A DNA stretch of 64,000 nt from contig NZ_BCSJ01000011.1 of NCBI RefSeq assembly GCF_001570805.1, forward strand, positions 248,001 through 312,000, in the 5' to 3' direction. Positions 12,673-21,829 of this stretch are shown here, piece after piece. The notes below the pieces were generated by a model. It saw only the letters and a program-made list of their open reading frames with translations. It searched no databases and was not told where the DNA came from. A program made the position numbers and the translations under genes. The stretch is from Brevibacterium epidermidis NBRC 14811 (GTDB taxonomy: Bacteria > Actinomycetota > Actinomycetes > Actinomycetales > Brevibacteriaceae). Position 1 is the stretch's first letter. Each line of letters starts with the position of its first letter.

Positions 12673-14319
12673 TCAGCGCAGTGAGTTGCGCGAGCGTGAG
12701 GTCTTCGAGCTGTTGTTCTTCGAACCGGAGACCTGAGCATCGATCGAGATTGTGTCCTCGTCGGTGGCCCCGTTGGGCAGGTCCTCGCCCGCCGTATTCT
12801 CCGCATCTTCGGCGGAGTCGGCGTTCGCCCCCGAATCGTTCTTCGAGCCGGGAGTCGGCTTCGAGTTGTCGGTCGACTGTGCCGATGCCTTCGCAGAACC
12901 GCTGTCCTTGGTTCCGGCGTCATCCTTCTTCGCAGGTCCGGCTGACTTCGAACTGGTGGATCCGGCGGACGCGCTCTTCGTGGAGTCAGCCTCGGCGCCG
13001 GTCGACTTTGCGGAATCGCCGGATTTCGCGTCGTCGGTCTTCTTCGCCGAATCGTCGGCCTTCGCCGCATCCGAAGAGTCATCGTCGGCCAGCAGGTCTT
13101 CGAGCTCCTGGCCGTCTGCGATCTGCTCGGTGGCGTGAGAAGCCGATTCGGCCTTCGCCGGATCCACTGAGTCGCCGCCCATGACTCCGGGCATGGCGAA
13201 CAGCGAACGGAGCTGATCGAGCTGAGCGGTGATCGTCTTGCGCTGCTTCGTGAGCAGATCGACCTGCGACTGTGCGGAGGCGACATTGCGCTTGGCCTCT
13301 GCCGCGGACTCCTCGATGGTCGCCTCGGCGGTGGCCCGAGCCTCGGAGATGAGCGTCTGGGCACGGGACTTGCCGTCGGCGATGATCTCGTCGGCTTTCT
13401 TCACTGCATCGGTGCGGGTCTGCTCCGCACGTTCGGCAGCTTCCTTGGCCTCGGTGTCGGCCTTCGCCGCACGTGCCTGAGCCTCTTCGACGAGCTTCTT
13501 GTTCTCTGCCTGAGCCTCTTCGTAGCGCTTCTTGCGCTCGGACTCGGCATCCTTGCGCTTGTTCGCAAGTTCGACGTCGAAGTCGTTTCTGGCCTTCTTC
13601 GACGCCTCATCGCGGGCCTTCGCAGACTTGAGCAGCTCATCGGCCTGTGCCTGAGCGGCTGCGATGATCTCTTCTGCTTCGGTCTTGGCCTCGGCACGCA
13701 GGTCCGCAGCTTCCTTCTCGGCGGTTGCCCGCAGCTCGGAGAGCTCGACATCGAGGCTCTCGCGAGCCTCCTTCGCGGAAGCGGCATTCGCTTCCTTGGC
13801 CTGGTTGGTCTCGCGTTCGGTAGTCGCGCTGAGTTCGGCCGCACGCTTCTCCGCGGCCTTGATCGTCTCTTCGGCGCGCAGTTCGGCCGAGGAAGTGATC
13901 GCATCGGCTTCCGAGCGTGCATTGGACAGAGTGTCGTTGCTCTCGGTGTGCATCCGCGCGCGAGCGGAAGCCGCCTCCGCGCGGGCCTTGTTGCGAATCG
14001 TCTCGGCATCGGAATTGGCCTGAGCCAGGGTCTCGCGGGCCTGCGATTCGGCGATCTTGAGCAGGTGGTCGATGCGGCTTCCGGGAGGTCCGGCGGCCTC
14101 TGCGTTGTCGTTGGCAGCCTTCTTCAGCTGTGCCTTGGCTTCCGAGAGCTCTCCGGCAATCTGCAGCTTCGCCCGATCCGCATTGATGACCTGGCTGCGC
14201 GCATCGGCCAAGGCCTTGCGGACCGACTCGACCTCGGTGCGCAGCTGCTGCAGACGCGAATCGACTTCACTCTTCTCGTAGCCGCGCATCGCTGTGCGGA
14301 ATTCTTCGGTGGGCGTCAC
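12673..14319 (-). CDS. Long DivIVA/Scy-like coiled-coil protein with charged low-complexity tail
   Basis: 548 residues. The N-terminus FRTAMRGYEKSEVDSRLQQL is the DivIVA-type membrane/crossing motif (RGYxxxEVD). Residues about 20-375 are an almost unbroken Ala/Glu/Lys/Arg coiled coil with many hendecad-like AEA repeats. After the short LDQLRSLFAMPGVMGG segment the tail (about 400-548) is disordered, rich in Ser, Asp, Lys and Ala. This layout resembles the polar-growth scaffold proteins Scy/FilP of Streptomyces and other DivIVA-like proteins, so a cytoskeletal or polar scaffold role is likely (inference). It is a single gene between terminator 12617 and a 231-bp gap (14320-14550) that divides it from the thiolase gene and must hold both promoters. 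Confidence 0.8.
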   Translation of the reverse strand: MTPTEEFRTAMRGYEKSEVDSRLQQLRTEVESVRKALADARSQVINADRAKLQIAGELSEAKAQLKKAANDNAEAAGPPGSRIDHLLKIAESQARETLAQANSDAETIRNKARAEAASARARMHTESNDTLSNARSEADAITSSAELRAEETIKAAEKRAAELSATTERETNQAKEANAASAKEARESLDVELSELRATAEKEAADLRAEAKTEAEEIIAAAQAQADELLKSAKARDEASKKARNDFDVELANKRKDAESERKKRYEEAQAENKKLVEEAQARAAKADTEAKEAAERAEQTRTDAVKKADEIIADGKSRAQTLISEARATAEATIEESAAEAKRNVASAQSQVDLLTKQRKTITAQLDQLRSLFAMPGVMGGDSVDPAKAESASHATEQIADGQELEDLLADDDSSDAAKADDSAKKTDDAKSGDSAKSTGAEADSTKSASAGSTSSKSAGPAKKDDAGTKDSGSAKASAQSTDNSKPTPGSKNDSGANADSAEDAENTAGEDLPNGATDEDTISIDAQVSGSKNNSSKTSRSRNSLR

Positions 14320-14550
14320 TGAAGCGAACTCCTGTCATCTTGGAAAGGGGGTGTTCTTAGGCTGTCCTCGTCCTACTCTAACGGAGACTCTATGAGTGTT
14401 GGATGCGAATGCGAGAGTGTGGACAGGGTCTGCGACCGCCGTCGGACGGACCCCGTGATGCAGGCCACATGGGCCTCGACTAGGCTGGTGGATGTCGAAA
14501 TGCATACGTGCCGGGACACGAATCCGGGTGCGGATATCCGAGGAGGAAAT

Positions 14551-15741
14551 ATGGCTGATGCAGTGATCGTCGCCGGAGCGCGCACACCGTTCGGGCGACT
14601 GCAGGGAGGGCTGTCGAAACTCAGCGCCGTCGAACTCGGCGCCGAGGCCATCACGGGCGCTCTCGATCGTGCCGGAATTCAGGGCTCTGACGTCGACTAC
14701 GTGATCATGGGCCAGGTTCTGCAGGCCGGCGACGGCCAGGGACCCGGCCGTCAGGCGGCCGTGAAAGCCGGCATCCCCATGTCCGTTCCCGCCGTGACAG
14801 TCAACAAGCTGTGCCTGTCGGGAATCAACACGATCACCCAGGCCGCTCAGCTGATCCGCGCCGGCGAGTACGACGTCGTCGTGGCAGGTGGGCAGGAATC
14901 GATGAGCCAGGCGCCGCACATGCTCATGAAATCGCGCTCGGGCTACAAGTACGGCGATGTCGTGGCCAAGGACCATATGGACTTTGACGGCCTCTGGGAT
15001 GCGTTCACCGATCAGGCCATGGGCGGACTGACCGAGGAAGCCAATGCCGGTGACCGCGAGTTCTCGCGCGCCGAGCAGGACGAATTCTCCGCTCGTTCGC
15101 ACCAGCGAGCTGCGGCAGCCCAGAAGTCCGGAGCCTTCGACAACGAGATCGTTCCCGTGACCATCAGCTCACGCAAGGGCGATGTCACGGTCTCCACCGA
15201 TGAGGGGGTGCGCCCGGATACGACAGCCGAGTCGCTGTCGAAGCTGCGTCCGTCCTTCCGTAAGGACGGGACGATCACCGCCGGCAACGCTTCGCAGATC
15301 TCTGACGGTGCCTGCGCCGTTGTCGTCATGTCGCGTGAGAAGGCCGAAGAGCTGGGTGCTCCGATCCTCGCGGAGATCCGGTCGCATGCCTGGACCGCCG
15401 GTCCGGACTCGACTCTCCAGCACCAGCCCTCGCAGGCCATCAAGGTCGCTGCCGAACGTGAAGGCGTCGCAGTCGATTCCTTCGATCTCTATGAGATCAA
15501 CGAAGCCTTCGCCGCCGTGGGCCTGGCCAGCACCAAGGACCTCGGCATCGACGAGGACAAGGTCAATGTCAACGGAGGAGCCGTCTCCCTGGGCCACCCG
15601 ATCGGAGCTTCGGGAGCTCGAATCGTCCTCACCCTTGCCCTCGAACTCCAGCGCCGAGGCGGCGGCTCAGGTATCGCCGCGCTGTGCGGCGGCGGTGGCC
15701 AGGGTGACTCGCTCATCGTGACAGTGCCTGCACAGGCCTGA
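14551..15741 (+). CDS. Acetyl-CoA C-acetyltransferase (thiolase)
   Basis: 396 residues from ATG 14551, chosen because a perfect AGGAGGA lies 4-10 bp upstream. It condenses or cleaves acetoacetyl-CoA/acetyl-CoA. The nucleophile Cys is in [11 protein letters not shown] near residue 91. The C-terminal active-site motifs are [11 protein letters not shown] (His about 350) and CGGGGQGDS (Cys about 380). Length and motifs fit a biosynthetic/degradative thiolase II; the mycobacterial gene in this position is called fadA4. It is followed by a strong stem-loop at 15772. Confidence 0.95.
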   Translation: MADAVIVAGARTPFGRLQGGLSKLSAVELGAEAITGALDRAGIQGSDVDYVIMGQVLQAGDGQGPGRQAAVKAGIPMSVPAVTVNKLCLSGINTITQAAQLIRAGEYDVVVAGGQESMSQAPHMLMKSRSGYKYGDVVAKDHMDFDGLWDAFTDQAMGGLTEEANAGDREFSRAEQDEFSARSHQRAAAAQKSGAFDNEIVPVTISSRKGDVTVSTDEGVRPDTTAESLSKLRPSFRKDGTITAGNASQISDGACAVVVMSREKAEELGAPILAEIRSHAWTAGPDSTLQHQPSQAIKVAAEREGVAVDSFDLYEINEAFAAVGLASTKDLGIDEDKVNVNGGAVSLGHPIGASGARIVLTLALELQRRGGGSGIAALCGGGGQGDSLIVTVPAQA

Positions 15742-15771
15742 CCCGAGGCGTTCGACCCGAGCCAGACAGTT

Positions 15772-15807
15772 GGTGCGATGGGGAGCCAGTCGGCTCCTCA
15801 TCGCACC
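15772..15807 (+). terminator. Stem-loop terminator after the thiolase gene
   Basis: 16-bp stem (15772-15787 with 15792-15807, one G-T wobble) with the 4-nt loop AGTC, starting 30 bp after the thiolase stop and ending 20 bp before the next start. No strong T-run follows, so partial read-through into the thiamine-binding protein gene is possible. Confidence 0.7.
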
Positions 15808-15827
15808 GGATAGAAAGGACCAGCACC

Positions 15828-16142
15828 ATGCTCGCAGCATTCTCAGTCGCCCCCAGCGGAGGAGAAGGGGCCGATGCATCGGTTCACGACGCCGTCGCGG
15901 CGGCTGTCGAGATCGTCCGCAACTCGGGTCTGCCGCACCGGACGGATTCGATGTTCACGACCATCGAGGGTGAGTGGGACGAAGTCTTCGCCGTCATCAA
16001 GGAAGCCACCGAGGCTGTCGGTGAGTTCGGTACGCGGATAGCGCTGGTGGTCAAGGCCGATATCAGGCCAGGTTTCACCGGCGAGATCGACGGAAAACTC
16101 GATCGTCTGGAAAAGGCGATCGACGCCCGCGGCGATAACTGA
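15828..16142 (+). CDS. MTH1187/YkoF-type thiamine-binding protein
   Basis: 104-residue DUF77 protein of ferredoxin-like fold. Family signatures: LAAFSVAPSG at the N-terminus, the central RTDSMFTTIEGEWDEVFAVI, and KADIRPGF before the last helix. Homologues form tetramers and bind thiamine or related ligands; the physiological role is not settled. Shine-Dalgarno GAAAGGA precedes ATG 15828. Confidence 0.85.
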   Translation: MLAAFSVAPSGGEGADASVHDAVAAAVEIVRNSGLPHRTDSMFTTIEGEWDEVFAVIKEATEAVGEFGTRIALVVKADIRPGFTGEIDGKLDRLEKAIDARGDN

Positions 16143-16230
16143 GGCGAATTCTTCTGAAATTCTCAGCGACGTGAGTCTCATCTGGCGTTAGTCTTTCTTC
16201 ATCGGATGCATCGATCGAAGGAGATTGACA

Positions 16231-16437
16231 ATGAATGGTGCAAAGCTCTTCTCTGTTGCCACGGCACTCACACTTGTCGCGTTGCTGGGCTTCATGCTCG
16301 CAGGATTCTTCCCGATTATCGTCGACTTCGCTTTCGGCATCGAAGCCGTGGCAGTCATCCTTGCGATGACGGGAGTGGCAGTCGTGTCATTCGTGACAGT
16401 GCGCAAGTCGATGGAGAACGCGGCCCGTCACTACTGA
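16231..16437 (+). CDS. Small two-helix membrane protein
   Basis: 68 residues from ATG 16231 (Shine-Dalgarno GAAGGAGA at 16217-16224). Two hydrophobic helices, about 6-30 (FSVATALTLVALLGFMLAGF) and 35-57 (FGIEAVAVILAMTGVAVVSF), with a charged C-terminus RKSMENAARHY. I do not recognise the family. It is a lone short gene between the thiamine-binding protein and tRNA-Arg. Confidence 0.6.
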   Translation: MNGAKLFSVATALTLVALLGFMLAGFFPIIVDFAFGIEAVAVILAMTGVAVVSFVTVRKSMENAARHY

Positions 16438-16555
16438 GGTTCCCCTTCGAGGCCCTGACGACAGCAAGACGGCCCTGGTTCGAGGCGGCTGAGACAGTCC
16501 GCGCTGAACCGGGGCCGCTTTCTGTTCTCATCCGGGCATCGGTTACGATATTTGA

Positions 16556-16629
16556 GCCTCCGTAGCTCAGTCGGATAGAGCAACCGCCTTCTAAGCGGTA
16601 GGTCGCGGGTTCGAGCCCCGCCGGGGGCG
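16556..16629 (+). tRNA. tRNA-Arg (anticodon TCT)
   Basis: Full cloverleaf. Acceptor stem GCCTCCG/CGGGGGC with one wobble, D-arm with AGCTCAGTCGGATAGAGC, anticodon stem ACCGC/GCGGT around loop CTTCTAA (anticodon TCT, reads AGA/AGG), and T-arm GCGGG-TTCGAGC-CCCGC. The CCA end is not encoded. Confidence 0.95.
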
Positions 16630-16753
16630 CTTCTCATGCCCGCATTCGCTGATCGGACGGGTCCGACCGATGAGGGCTGCCGGTGAGCAATTCCGCGTCG
16701 ATACGGCGTGGCAGTTGGTGCCGAGCTGGGAAAACATAGAGAGTGGAGGCGTG

Positions 16754-18451
16754 ATGACTGAGAGCAAGAGCGCCGTGACGCCGCCGGTCGGCCAAGCGTT
16801 GAACGATATCGTCAAGCGGGTCTCGGAGACCCGCTTCACCCTGCGCAGCGACGACTTCGCCGAAGCTCGGACAGCACACTCGGCACTGACCGCGGAGCTG
16901 AACGACTACGTGCTTCCGCGCATCAACCGTTCGCGGACGCCCTTCCTCATCGCCGTGGGCGGATCGACGGGCGCTGGCAAATCGACACTGGTCAACTCCC
17001 TCGTGGGTCGCAATGTCAGCCCTGCCGGAGTGCGTCGGCCCACGACGGGCAACCCGGTCGTCATCTTCAACCCCGCCGATGCCAAGTTCTTCGAGTCGGA
17101 GCACTACCTGCCTGATCTGCCGCGCAGTACCGACCCGCAATCGAGCATGCCCGGAGTCGTTCTCATCGCCGATGAGAACATCGAACCCGGCACCGCCATC
17201 CTCGACTGTCCCGATATCGACTCCATCTCGGAGACGAACCGCGCGCTTTCGCGCCGGGTGCTGCTCAGCGCCGATCTGTGGCTCTTCGTGACGACAGCGA
17301 ACCGGTACGCCGATGCCGCTCCTTGGGCTCTGCTGAAGACGGCCGCGGCTCGCAGCACCTCGGTGGCCATCGTCCTCGACCGGGTTCCGCCCGAAGCCAA
17401 CCGCGAAGTCAGGCATCATCTGTCCAGCCTGTTGTCCGAAGCAGGTCTTGCGAATTCACCGATCTTCTCCGTCGCCGAGCTCGAACTCGAAGACGGACTG
17501 CTCCCTCACGCGGCTATCTATCCGATTCGCTCGTGGATCTCTCAGGTCGGCACGGAGGGCACCTCCCTCGAACGCATCCGGAATCGTACACTCACCGGCG
17601 CTATCGCTGCCCTGCCCGCACGAGTCAGTGAGCTCGCCGACTTCGCCGAGACACAGGAACAGGCTCACATCACCTTGGCCGGTTCGTTGGAGAAGAGCTT
17701 CCGATCTGCTCAATCCGGACTCGCCGAGGTCTTCTCCGACGGGCGAGTCCTGCACGGAGAGGTCAATGCCCGCTGGCAGGACTTCGTGGGCACCGGACAG
17801 CTGTTCCGCGGCCTGGAGCCGACTATGGCGCGGATGCGCGACCGCATCTCCGCAGCGGTGACCGGCAAACATGACGCTGCCACACCTCTGCATGTGGCTA
17901 TTCTGCGCAGCGCGGCGGTCTCCCTGCGCGAACAGGCCATCGACGTGGTAGACGAGGTCAATGCCGAGTGGCGCAACACGGCGGCCGGTGCGGCTCTCAT
18001 CGAAGACCAGCCCGAACTCCGCACAGTCGGCGCAGGTCTCGAGGACGCAGTGAAGACAGCCGTGAGCACCTGGTCCGATGAAGTCAATGCGCTCGTGCGC
18101 GACATCGGCCAGGGCAAGAAGTCCAAGGCCCGAATCCTCTCCTTCGGCGTCGCAGGCGTCTGCGCCGTCGTGGAGTATGCGGCATTCTGGGATCCGCAGC
18201 GCGCCCACGATGCAGGGCAGAGCACCCGGCAAGGAGCCGGTGTTGCACTCAACCTCGCAGAGACGATCTTCGGAGCAGACGAGGCCGCCGGGCTCATCGC
18301 ATCGATCCGCCAGCGCTTCCTCGATGCCGCTGTGGGAATCGTGGCGGACTGCCGCACTCCCTTCGACAACGCACTGAGACTATCCGCGGTACCGGCGCGG
18401 CAAGCAGGCGCCCTGCGCGCCTCCGGTGAACGACTTGAGGTGGCATTGTGA
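16754..18451 (+). CDS. Dynamin-like/YfjP-type GTPase, first of a coupled pair
   Basis: 565 residues. G1/P-loop GGSTGAGKST at 69-78, a G2-like Thr in RRPTTGNP, G3 as LDCPDIDS near 155, and a degenerate G4 (VLDRVPPEA). The rest is helical. A single hydrophobic patch (ILSFGVAGVCAVVEYAAFW, about 460-480) may touch membrane. Start: ATG 16754 suits the Shine-Dalgarno GTGGAGG at 16742-16749; GTG 16751 is directly adjacent. The stop overlaps the GTG of the second GTPase (GTGA). Tandem GTPases of this kind recall the DynA/DynB pair of Streptomyces and the Ini proteins of mycobacteria, but similarity to these is not strong by eye. Function uncertain. Confidence 0.75.
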   Translation: MTESKSAVTPPVGQALNDIVKRVSETRFTLRSDDFAEARTAHSALTAELNDYVLPRINRSRTPFLIAVGGSTGAGKSTLVNSLVGRNVSPAGVRRPTTGNPVVIFNPADAKFFESEHYLPDLPRSTDPQSSMPGVVLIADENIEPGTAILDCPDIDSISETNRALSRRVLLSADLWLFVTTANRYADAAPWALLKTAAARSTSVAIVLDRVPPEANREVRHHLSSLLSEAGLANSPIFSVAELELEDGLLPHAAIYPIRSWISQVGTEGTSLERIRNRTLTGAIAALPARVSELADFAETQEQAHITLAGSLEKSFRSAQSGLAEVFSDGRVLHGEVNARWQDFVGTGQLFRGLEPTMARMRDRISAAVTGKHDAATPLHVAILRSAAVSLREQAIDVVDEVNAEWRNTAAGAALIEDQPELRTVGAGLEDAVKTAVSTWSDEVNALVRDIGQGKKSKARILSFGVAGVCAVVEYAAFWDPQRAHDAGQSTRQGAGVALNLAETIFGADEAAGLIASIRQRFLDAAVGIVADCRTPFDNALRLSAVPARQAGALRASGERLEVAL

Positions 18452-20028
18452 ACAGTTCTGCACAGACCGAGATCCGGAAACTGGCCGAAGGCATCCGACA
18501 TGCGCTGTCTTTGAGCGACGACAAGCTCGCCGGGGACGTTCGCACAGATGCGCAGAATCTGCTGGATCGGGCCGAAGATCGCCTTGGCCTCGGCGAGGAT
18601 TTCACCGTCGTAGCATTCGCCGGCTCCACCGGATCGGGCAAATCCTCACTGTTCAACGCGGTCGCCGGACTCGAGATCGCCCGCGTGGGCGTTCGCCGAC
18701 CGACGACCTCACGACCGACCGCGTGTGTCTGGGGCGAGGGCGGAAATGATGTCCTCGACTGGCTGCACGTGCCCGAACGCAGCCGCACCTGGCGCGAGTC
18801 GGCACTCGACGGCGATGACCAGAGGCGTCTGCACGGACTGATCCTTCTCGACCTGCCCGACCACGACTCCACGGCAGCCGCACACCGGATCGAGTCAGAT
18901 CGGCTGGTGGGACTCGTCGACGTCGTGTTCTGGGTCGTCGACCCACAGAAATACGCCGACTTCTCACTGCACTCCGAATACCTGACGAAACTCGCCGAGA
19001 ACAGCGCGAACATGGTCGTCGTCCTCAATCAGATCGACAAACTCAGCCCGGAAGAGCAGAAGGCCGCAGCCGACCATCTCCGTCAGCTGCTCAACGAGGA
19101 TGGTCTGAGCGAGACGAATGTGCGCATCTCTTCGGCAGTGACCCGAGAGGGCATCCCGGAGATCCGCAGCATCCTCGCCGACACCGTCGATTCGAAAGAC
19201 GCCGCAGCCGAAAGACTGCTGGCCGATATGCAGGCGATGGCCAAACGGATCCGCAAGGAGCTCGGAGAGCCGGTTGCCTCCCCGGACGAGCTGGCAGGCG
19301 CATCGCGCTTGGTCGAGACGATGTCGGAAGCCGCCGGAGTCGAAGCCGTGGCACAGACCGTGCACGATGATTACATCCGCCGCGCCTATCGCAAGACCGG
19401 GTATCCCGTACTCGCGTGGGCACAGCGCAATGCGCCCGACCCCTTGGGTGCCAAGCACGGTCAGGACAGGGACGAACTCGTCCGTGCCTCGGTGCCGGCG
19501 ACGACGAAGGCTCAGAGCTCGCATGTCCGGCTCATGGCGCATGAACTCATCGCCGAGTCCGTATCGACAATGCCGCAGGCCTGGCAGAACGAGGCCGCGG
19601 AGGCGGAGAAGAAGAGCACGGACGAACTGTCCGAGAACCTCGACTCGGCCGTCACAGCTGTGGAGATCACTCGCCAGAGCCCTGGTTGGTGGTCGCTCGC
19701 GCACACTCTGCAGATCGTCTTCTTCGTCGCCTCGATCGTCGGTCTCCTCGGCATCATCGCCTCCGCGCTCGTCGCCGTGATCGGTTCGGGCGCCTTGCCG
19801 GCGTGGTGCTGGATCGTCAGCATGGGACTGTTTCTGATCGGCGTCATCGGGTCCTTTGTGACCTCGCTGATGGCGAAGTCGGCACGGGCCAAGGGGGCCA
19901 AAGAGGCGGCTGCTGAGGTCGACGGCAGGTTGCGAGACGCGGTCGGACGCGTTGCTCAGAGTTCCTACCTCAACCCGGTCAAGAGTGTCATCGGAGAGCA
20001 TCGACAGGCGTACGAGATGCTCGGCTGA
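18448..20028 (+). CDS. Dynamin-like/YfjP-type GTPase with two C-terminal membrane helices, second of the pair
   Basis: 526 residues. G1 GSTGSGKSS at 59-67, RRPTTSRPT switch I, G3 LLDLPDHDS near 133, G4 as VLNQIDKL near 193. Two membrane helices near the C-terminus (IVFFVASIVGLLGIIASALV and CWIVSMGLFLIGVIGSFVTS, about residues 420-472) are followed by a short amphipathic tail. The 4-bp overlap with the first GTPase implies a 1:1 heteromeric complex at the membrane (inference). Two stem-loops after the stop (20046, 20084) end the operon. Confidence 0.8.
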   Translation: MNSSAQTEIRKLAEGIRHALSLSDDKLAGDVRTDAQNLLDRAEDRLGLGEDFTVVAFAGSTGSGKSSLFNAVAGLEIARVGVRRPTTSRPTACVWGEGGNDVLDWLHVPERSRTWRESALDGDDQRRLHGLILLDLPDHDSTAAAHRIESDRLVGLVDVVFWVVDPQKYADFSLHSEYLTKLAENSANMVVVLNQIDKLSPEEQKAAADHLRQLLNEDGLSETNVRISSAVTREGIPEIRSILADTVDSKDAAAERLLADMQAMAKRIRKELGEPVASPDELAGASRLVETMSEAAGVEAVAQTVHDDYIRRAYRKTGYPVLAWAQRNAPDPLGAKHGQDRDELVRASVPATTKAQSSHVRLMAHELIAESVSTMPQAWQNEAAEAEKKSTDELSENLDSAVTAVEITRQSPGWWSLAHTLQIVFFVASIVGLLGIIASALVAVIGSGALPAWCWIVSMGLFLIGVIGSFVTSLMAKSARAKGAKEAAAEVDGRLRDAVGRVAQSSYLNPVKSVIGEHRQAYEMLG

Positions 20029-20045
20029 GATTCAGACGCGTCTTT

Positions 20046-20079
20046 CCGACTCGAACACACCGACGTGTGCGACTCGGAC
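20046..20079 (+). terminator. Imperfect stem-loop after the GTPase operon
   Basis: Arms TCCGACTCGAACACA and TGTGCGACTCGGA pair with two mismatches around a CCGACG loop. It stands just ahead of the stronger hairpin at 20084 and may be the first half of a tandem terminator. Confidence 0.5.
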
Positions 20080-20083
20080 TGTG

Positions 20084-20120
20084 ATGCCCTGTGGACGAAG
20101 AATTGCTGTCCACAGGGCAT
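20084..20120 (+). terminator. Intrinsic terminator after the GTPase operon
   Basis: 13-bp perfect stem ATGCCCTGTGGAC (20084-20096) with GTCCACAGGGCAT (20108-20120), 11-nt loop, followed by TTCCC. Confidence 0.7.
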
Positions 20121-20219
20121 TTCCCGTCTCTGGACGCCGGACGACCTGATCGGGCTGACTGGAGCTCCATGCGGAAGCAGACGACCGTATGGTTCCACCA
20201 CACCGATTTGGAGACACCG

Positions 20220-20906
20220 ATGTCCGCAATCCCGATCACCGTCACCGGCACCATCGCCACAGAGCCGACAGCGCGCACGTTGCCATCCGGGCGAGCCTGC
20301 GCCTCGTTCAGGCTCGCCGTGAATCACTGGAGAGTCGATAAGAACACGGGCGAGTTCGTCTCGGACGGCACCTCGTGGTTCGGCGTCGACTGCTACGGCG
20401 ACCTGGCCAGCAATTCCGCGATGTCGCTGAGCACCGGAGCCGCGGTGATCGTGTCGGGCAGTCTGCGAAACCGGGAATGGGCCACCGATGAGCGAAGCGG
20501 AATCTCGCCGACGGTGATCGCGGAGCATATCGGCCCCGATCTGAGATACGGAACCGCTCATTACAAACGAGCCAAGGCATCCGATCGCTCACAGTCGAAT
20601 TCCGGACAGGCGAACACTGAGTCGTCCGGAACCAGTGATGCGGTCTGGGGGTCCTTGGGCCCCGCTGAAACGCCGACAGGAGTCGGCGGCGAGGACGAAC
20701 CGGCTGACGCTGCTCGGCCCGCTGTGACCGGACCGGACAGCGCGATGCAGACAGGCCCGGATGACGATCGGACTGCCGAACCCGACGGCACCGTCGATCG
20801 CGACTTCACCGACGATTCCGGAGGCAGCGTCGGAACCGACAGCAACGCCGGCGACGCAGAGGATCCGATCGCTCGTGAGACCGCGAAAGCCGCGGCGCCG
20901 TTCTGA
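20220..20906 (+). CDS. Single-stranded DNA-binding protein paralogue
   Basis: 228 residues from ATG 20220 (GGAGA at 20210-20214). Residues 1-110 are a single OB fold of the SSB family (PITVTGTIATEPTARTLPSG, WFGVDCYGDLASNSA, VIVSGSLRNREW). The remaining ~115 residues are disordered and acidic. The last residues TAKAAAPF keep only the final PF of the classical DDDIPF partner-binding tip. The main replicative ssb normally lies with rpsF/rpsR, so this is most likely an accessory SSB. An ssb-like gene before ettA is also the mycobacterial order (Rv2478c-Rv2477c, from memory). Confidence 0.85.
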   Translation: MSAIPITVTGTIATEPTARTLPSGRACASFRLAVNHWRVDKNTGEFVSDGTSWFGVDCYGDLASNSAMSLSTGAAVIVSGSLRNREWATDERSGISPTVIAEHIGPDLRYGTAHYKRAKASDRSQSNSGQANTESSGTSDAVWGSLGPAETPTGVGGEDEPADAARPAVTGPDSAMQTGPDDDRTAEPDGTVDRDFTDDSGGSVGTDSNAGDAEDPIARETAKAAAPF

Positions 20907-21007
20907 TCGCGTGGATTCCTTGTTTCGGGGCCGTCTCACTACCGCACCCGACGCGTGTGATCCGCTAGAGTGAGACTGTCAATCGTCCCCTCTTGCCGAG
21001 GTTGTAG

Positions 21008-21721
21008 ATGCGTCTCGTTCCTGTGCTGGGTGCTGCAGCACTGACTCTGGCATTGTCGGGCTGTTCACTTCTCGGCTTCGGTGCCGATGATTCTCAGCCC
21101 CAGCCGAAGCAGACCCAGGCGAAGCCCGTTGCCGAAGTCGACAAGGTGCTCAAAGCACTCAAGCCGCTGACCGGTGACAAGGAGTCGGTGCCGTCGACGA
21201 AGAAGTTCTTCTCAACGATGCTCGACGCCGGATACGAACCCGAGCAGCTCGAGGCGACGATCGACGAATCACCGCTGGGCAATGAGGTTCCCTCGAAGAT
21301 GTTCGGGGTCAAGACCGACAAAGGCTGCGTCGTCGGAGAGATCCGGGCGGGGAAAGCCAGCGCGGACCTCGTTGAGCCCACGGAGTCGACAGGCTCGTGC
21401 CTGTTCGGCGATGTCGAGCGGCCCAAGGGCGTCAAAGCGCCCAAGGGTGAGAAGCGCGACGAAGACGGCGACTCGAACGGAGCCGGCCACCTGCCCGGCG
21501 AGGACATCAACGGCAAAGACGGTGAGACCGAGAGCCCCGCGCCGACTGAAGACGATTCCTCGACAAGCACCGGGGGAGCCGAAGGTACTGCAGGCTCCGA
21601 AGGTTCCGACAGCGCCGACAGTTCTGAAGGCACCGCCGGAACGTCCGGGGAGGGCGGATCCGAGGAGACCTCGAGTGAGGGCGACACCTCCGGCGAAGCC
21701 CCGTCACTCGGCGGCGGCTGA
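21008..21721 (+). CDS. Lipoprotein with Ser/Gly/Glu-rich tail
   Basis: 237 residues. Signal peptide with lipobox LALSGC (Cys19). A small domain (about 40-135) is predicted from VDKVLKALKPLTGD and GCVVGEIRAGKAS, with two further Cys near 107 and 127 that could pair outside the cell. The last ~100 residues are low-complexity (Thr/Ser/Gly/Glu/Asp). It is reminiscent of the actinobacterial DUF6993 secreted family, but I am not certain. Likely anchored on the outer face of the membrane with an extended linker or tail. Confidence 0.75.
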   Translation: MRLVPVLGAAALTLALSGCSLLGFGADDSQPQPKQTQAKPVAEVDKVLKALKPLTGDKESVPSTKKFFSTMLDAGYEPEQLEATIDESPLGNEVPSKMFGVKTDKGCVVGEIRAGKASADLVEPTESTGSCLFGDVERPKGVKAPKGEKRDEDGDSNGAGHLPGEDINGKDGETESPAPTEDDSSTSTGGAEGTAGSEGSDSADSSEGTAGTSGEGGSEETSSEGDTSGEAPSLGGG

Positions 21722-21829
21722 TTCCTCTTCAGCGGAGTACGGGCCAGCTTGATGAAAACTCAACATCCCAGGCGGTTGTCGGGCGTCAAGTAGCGCTGGA
21801 GTGCGCCGAACCGATAGCCTGAGAGCACT

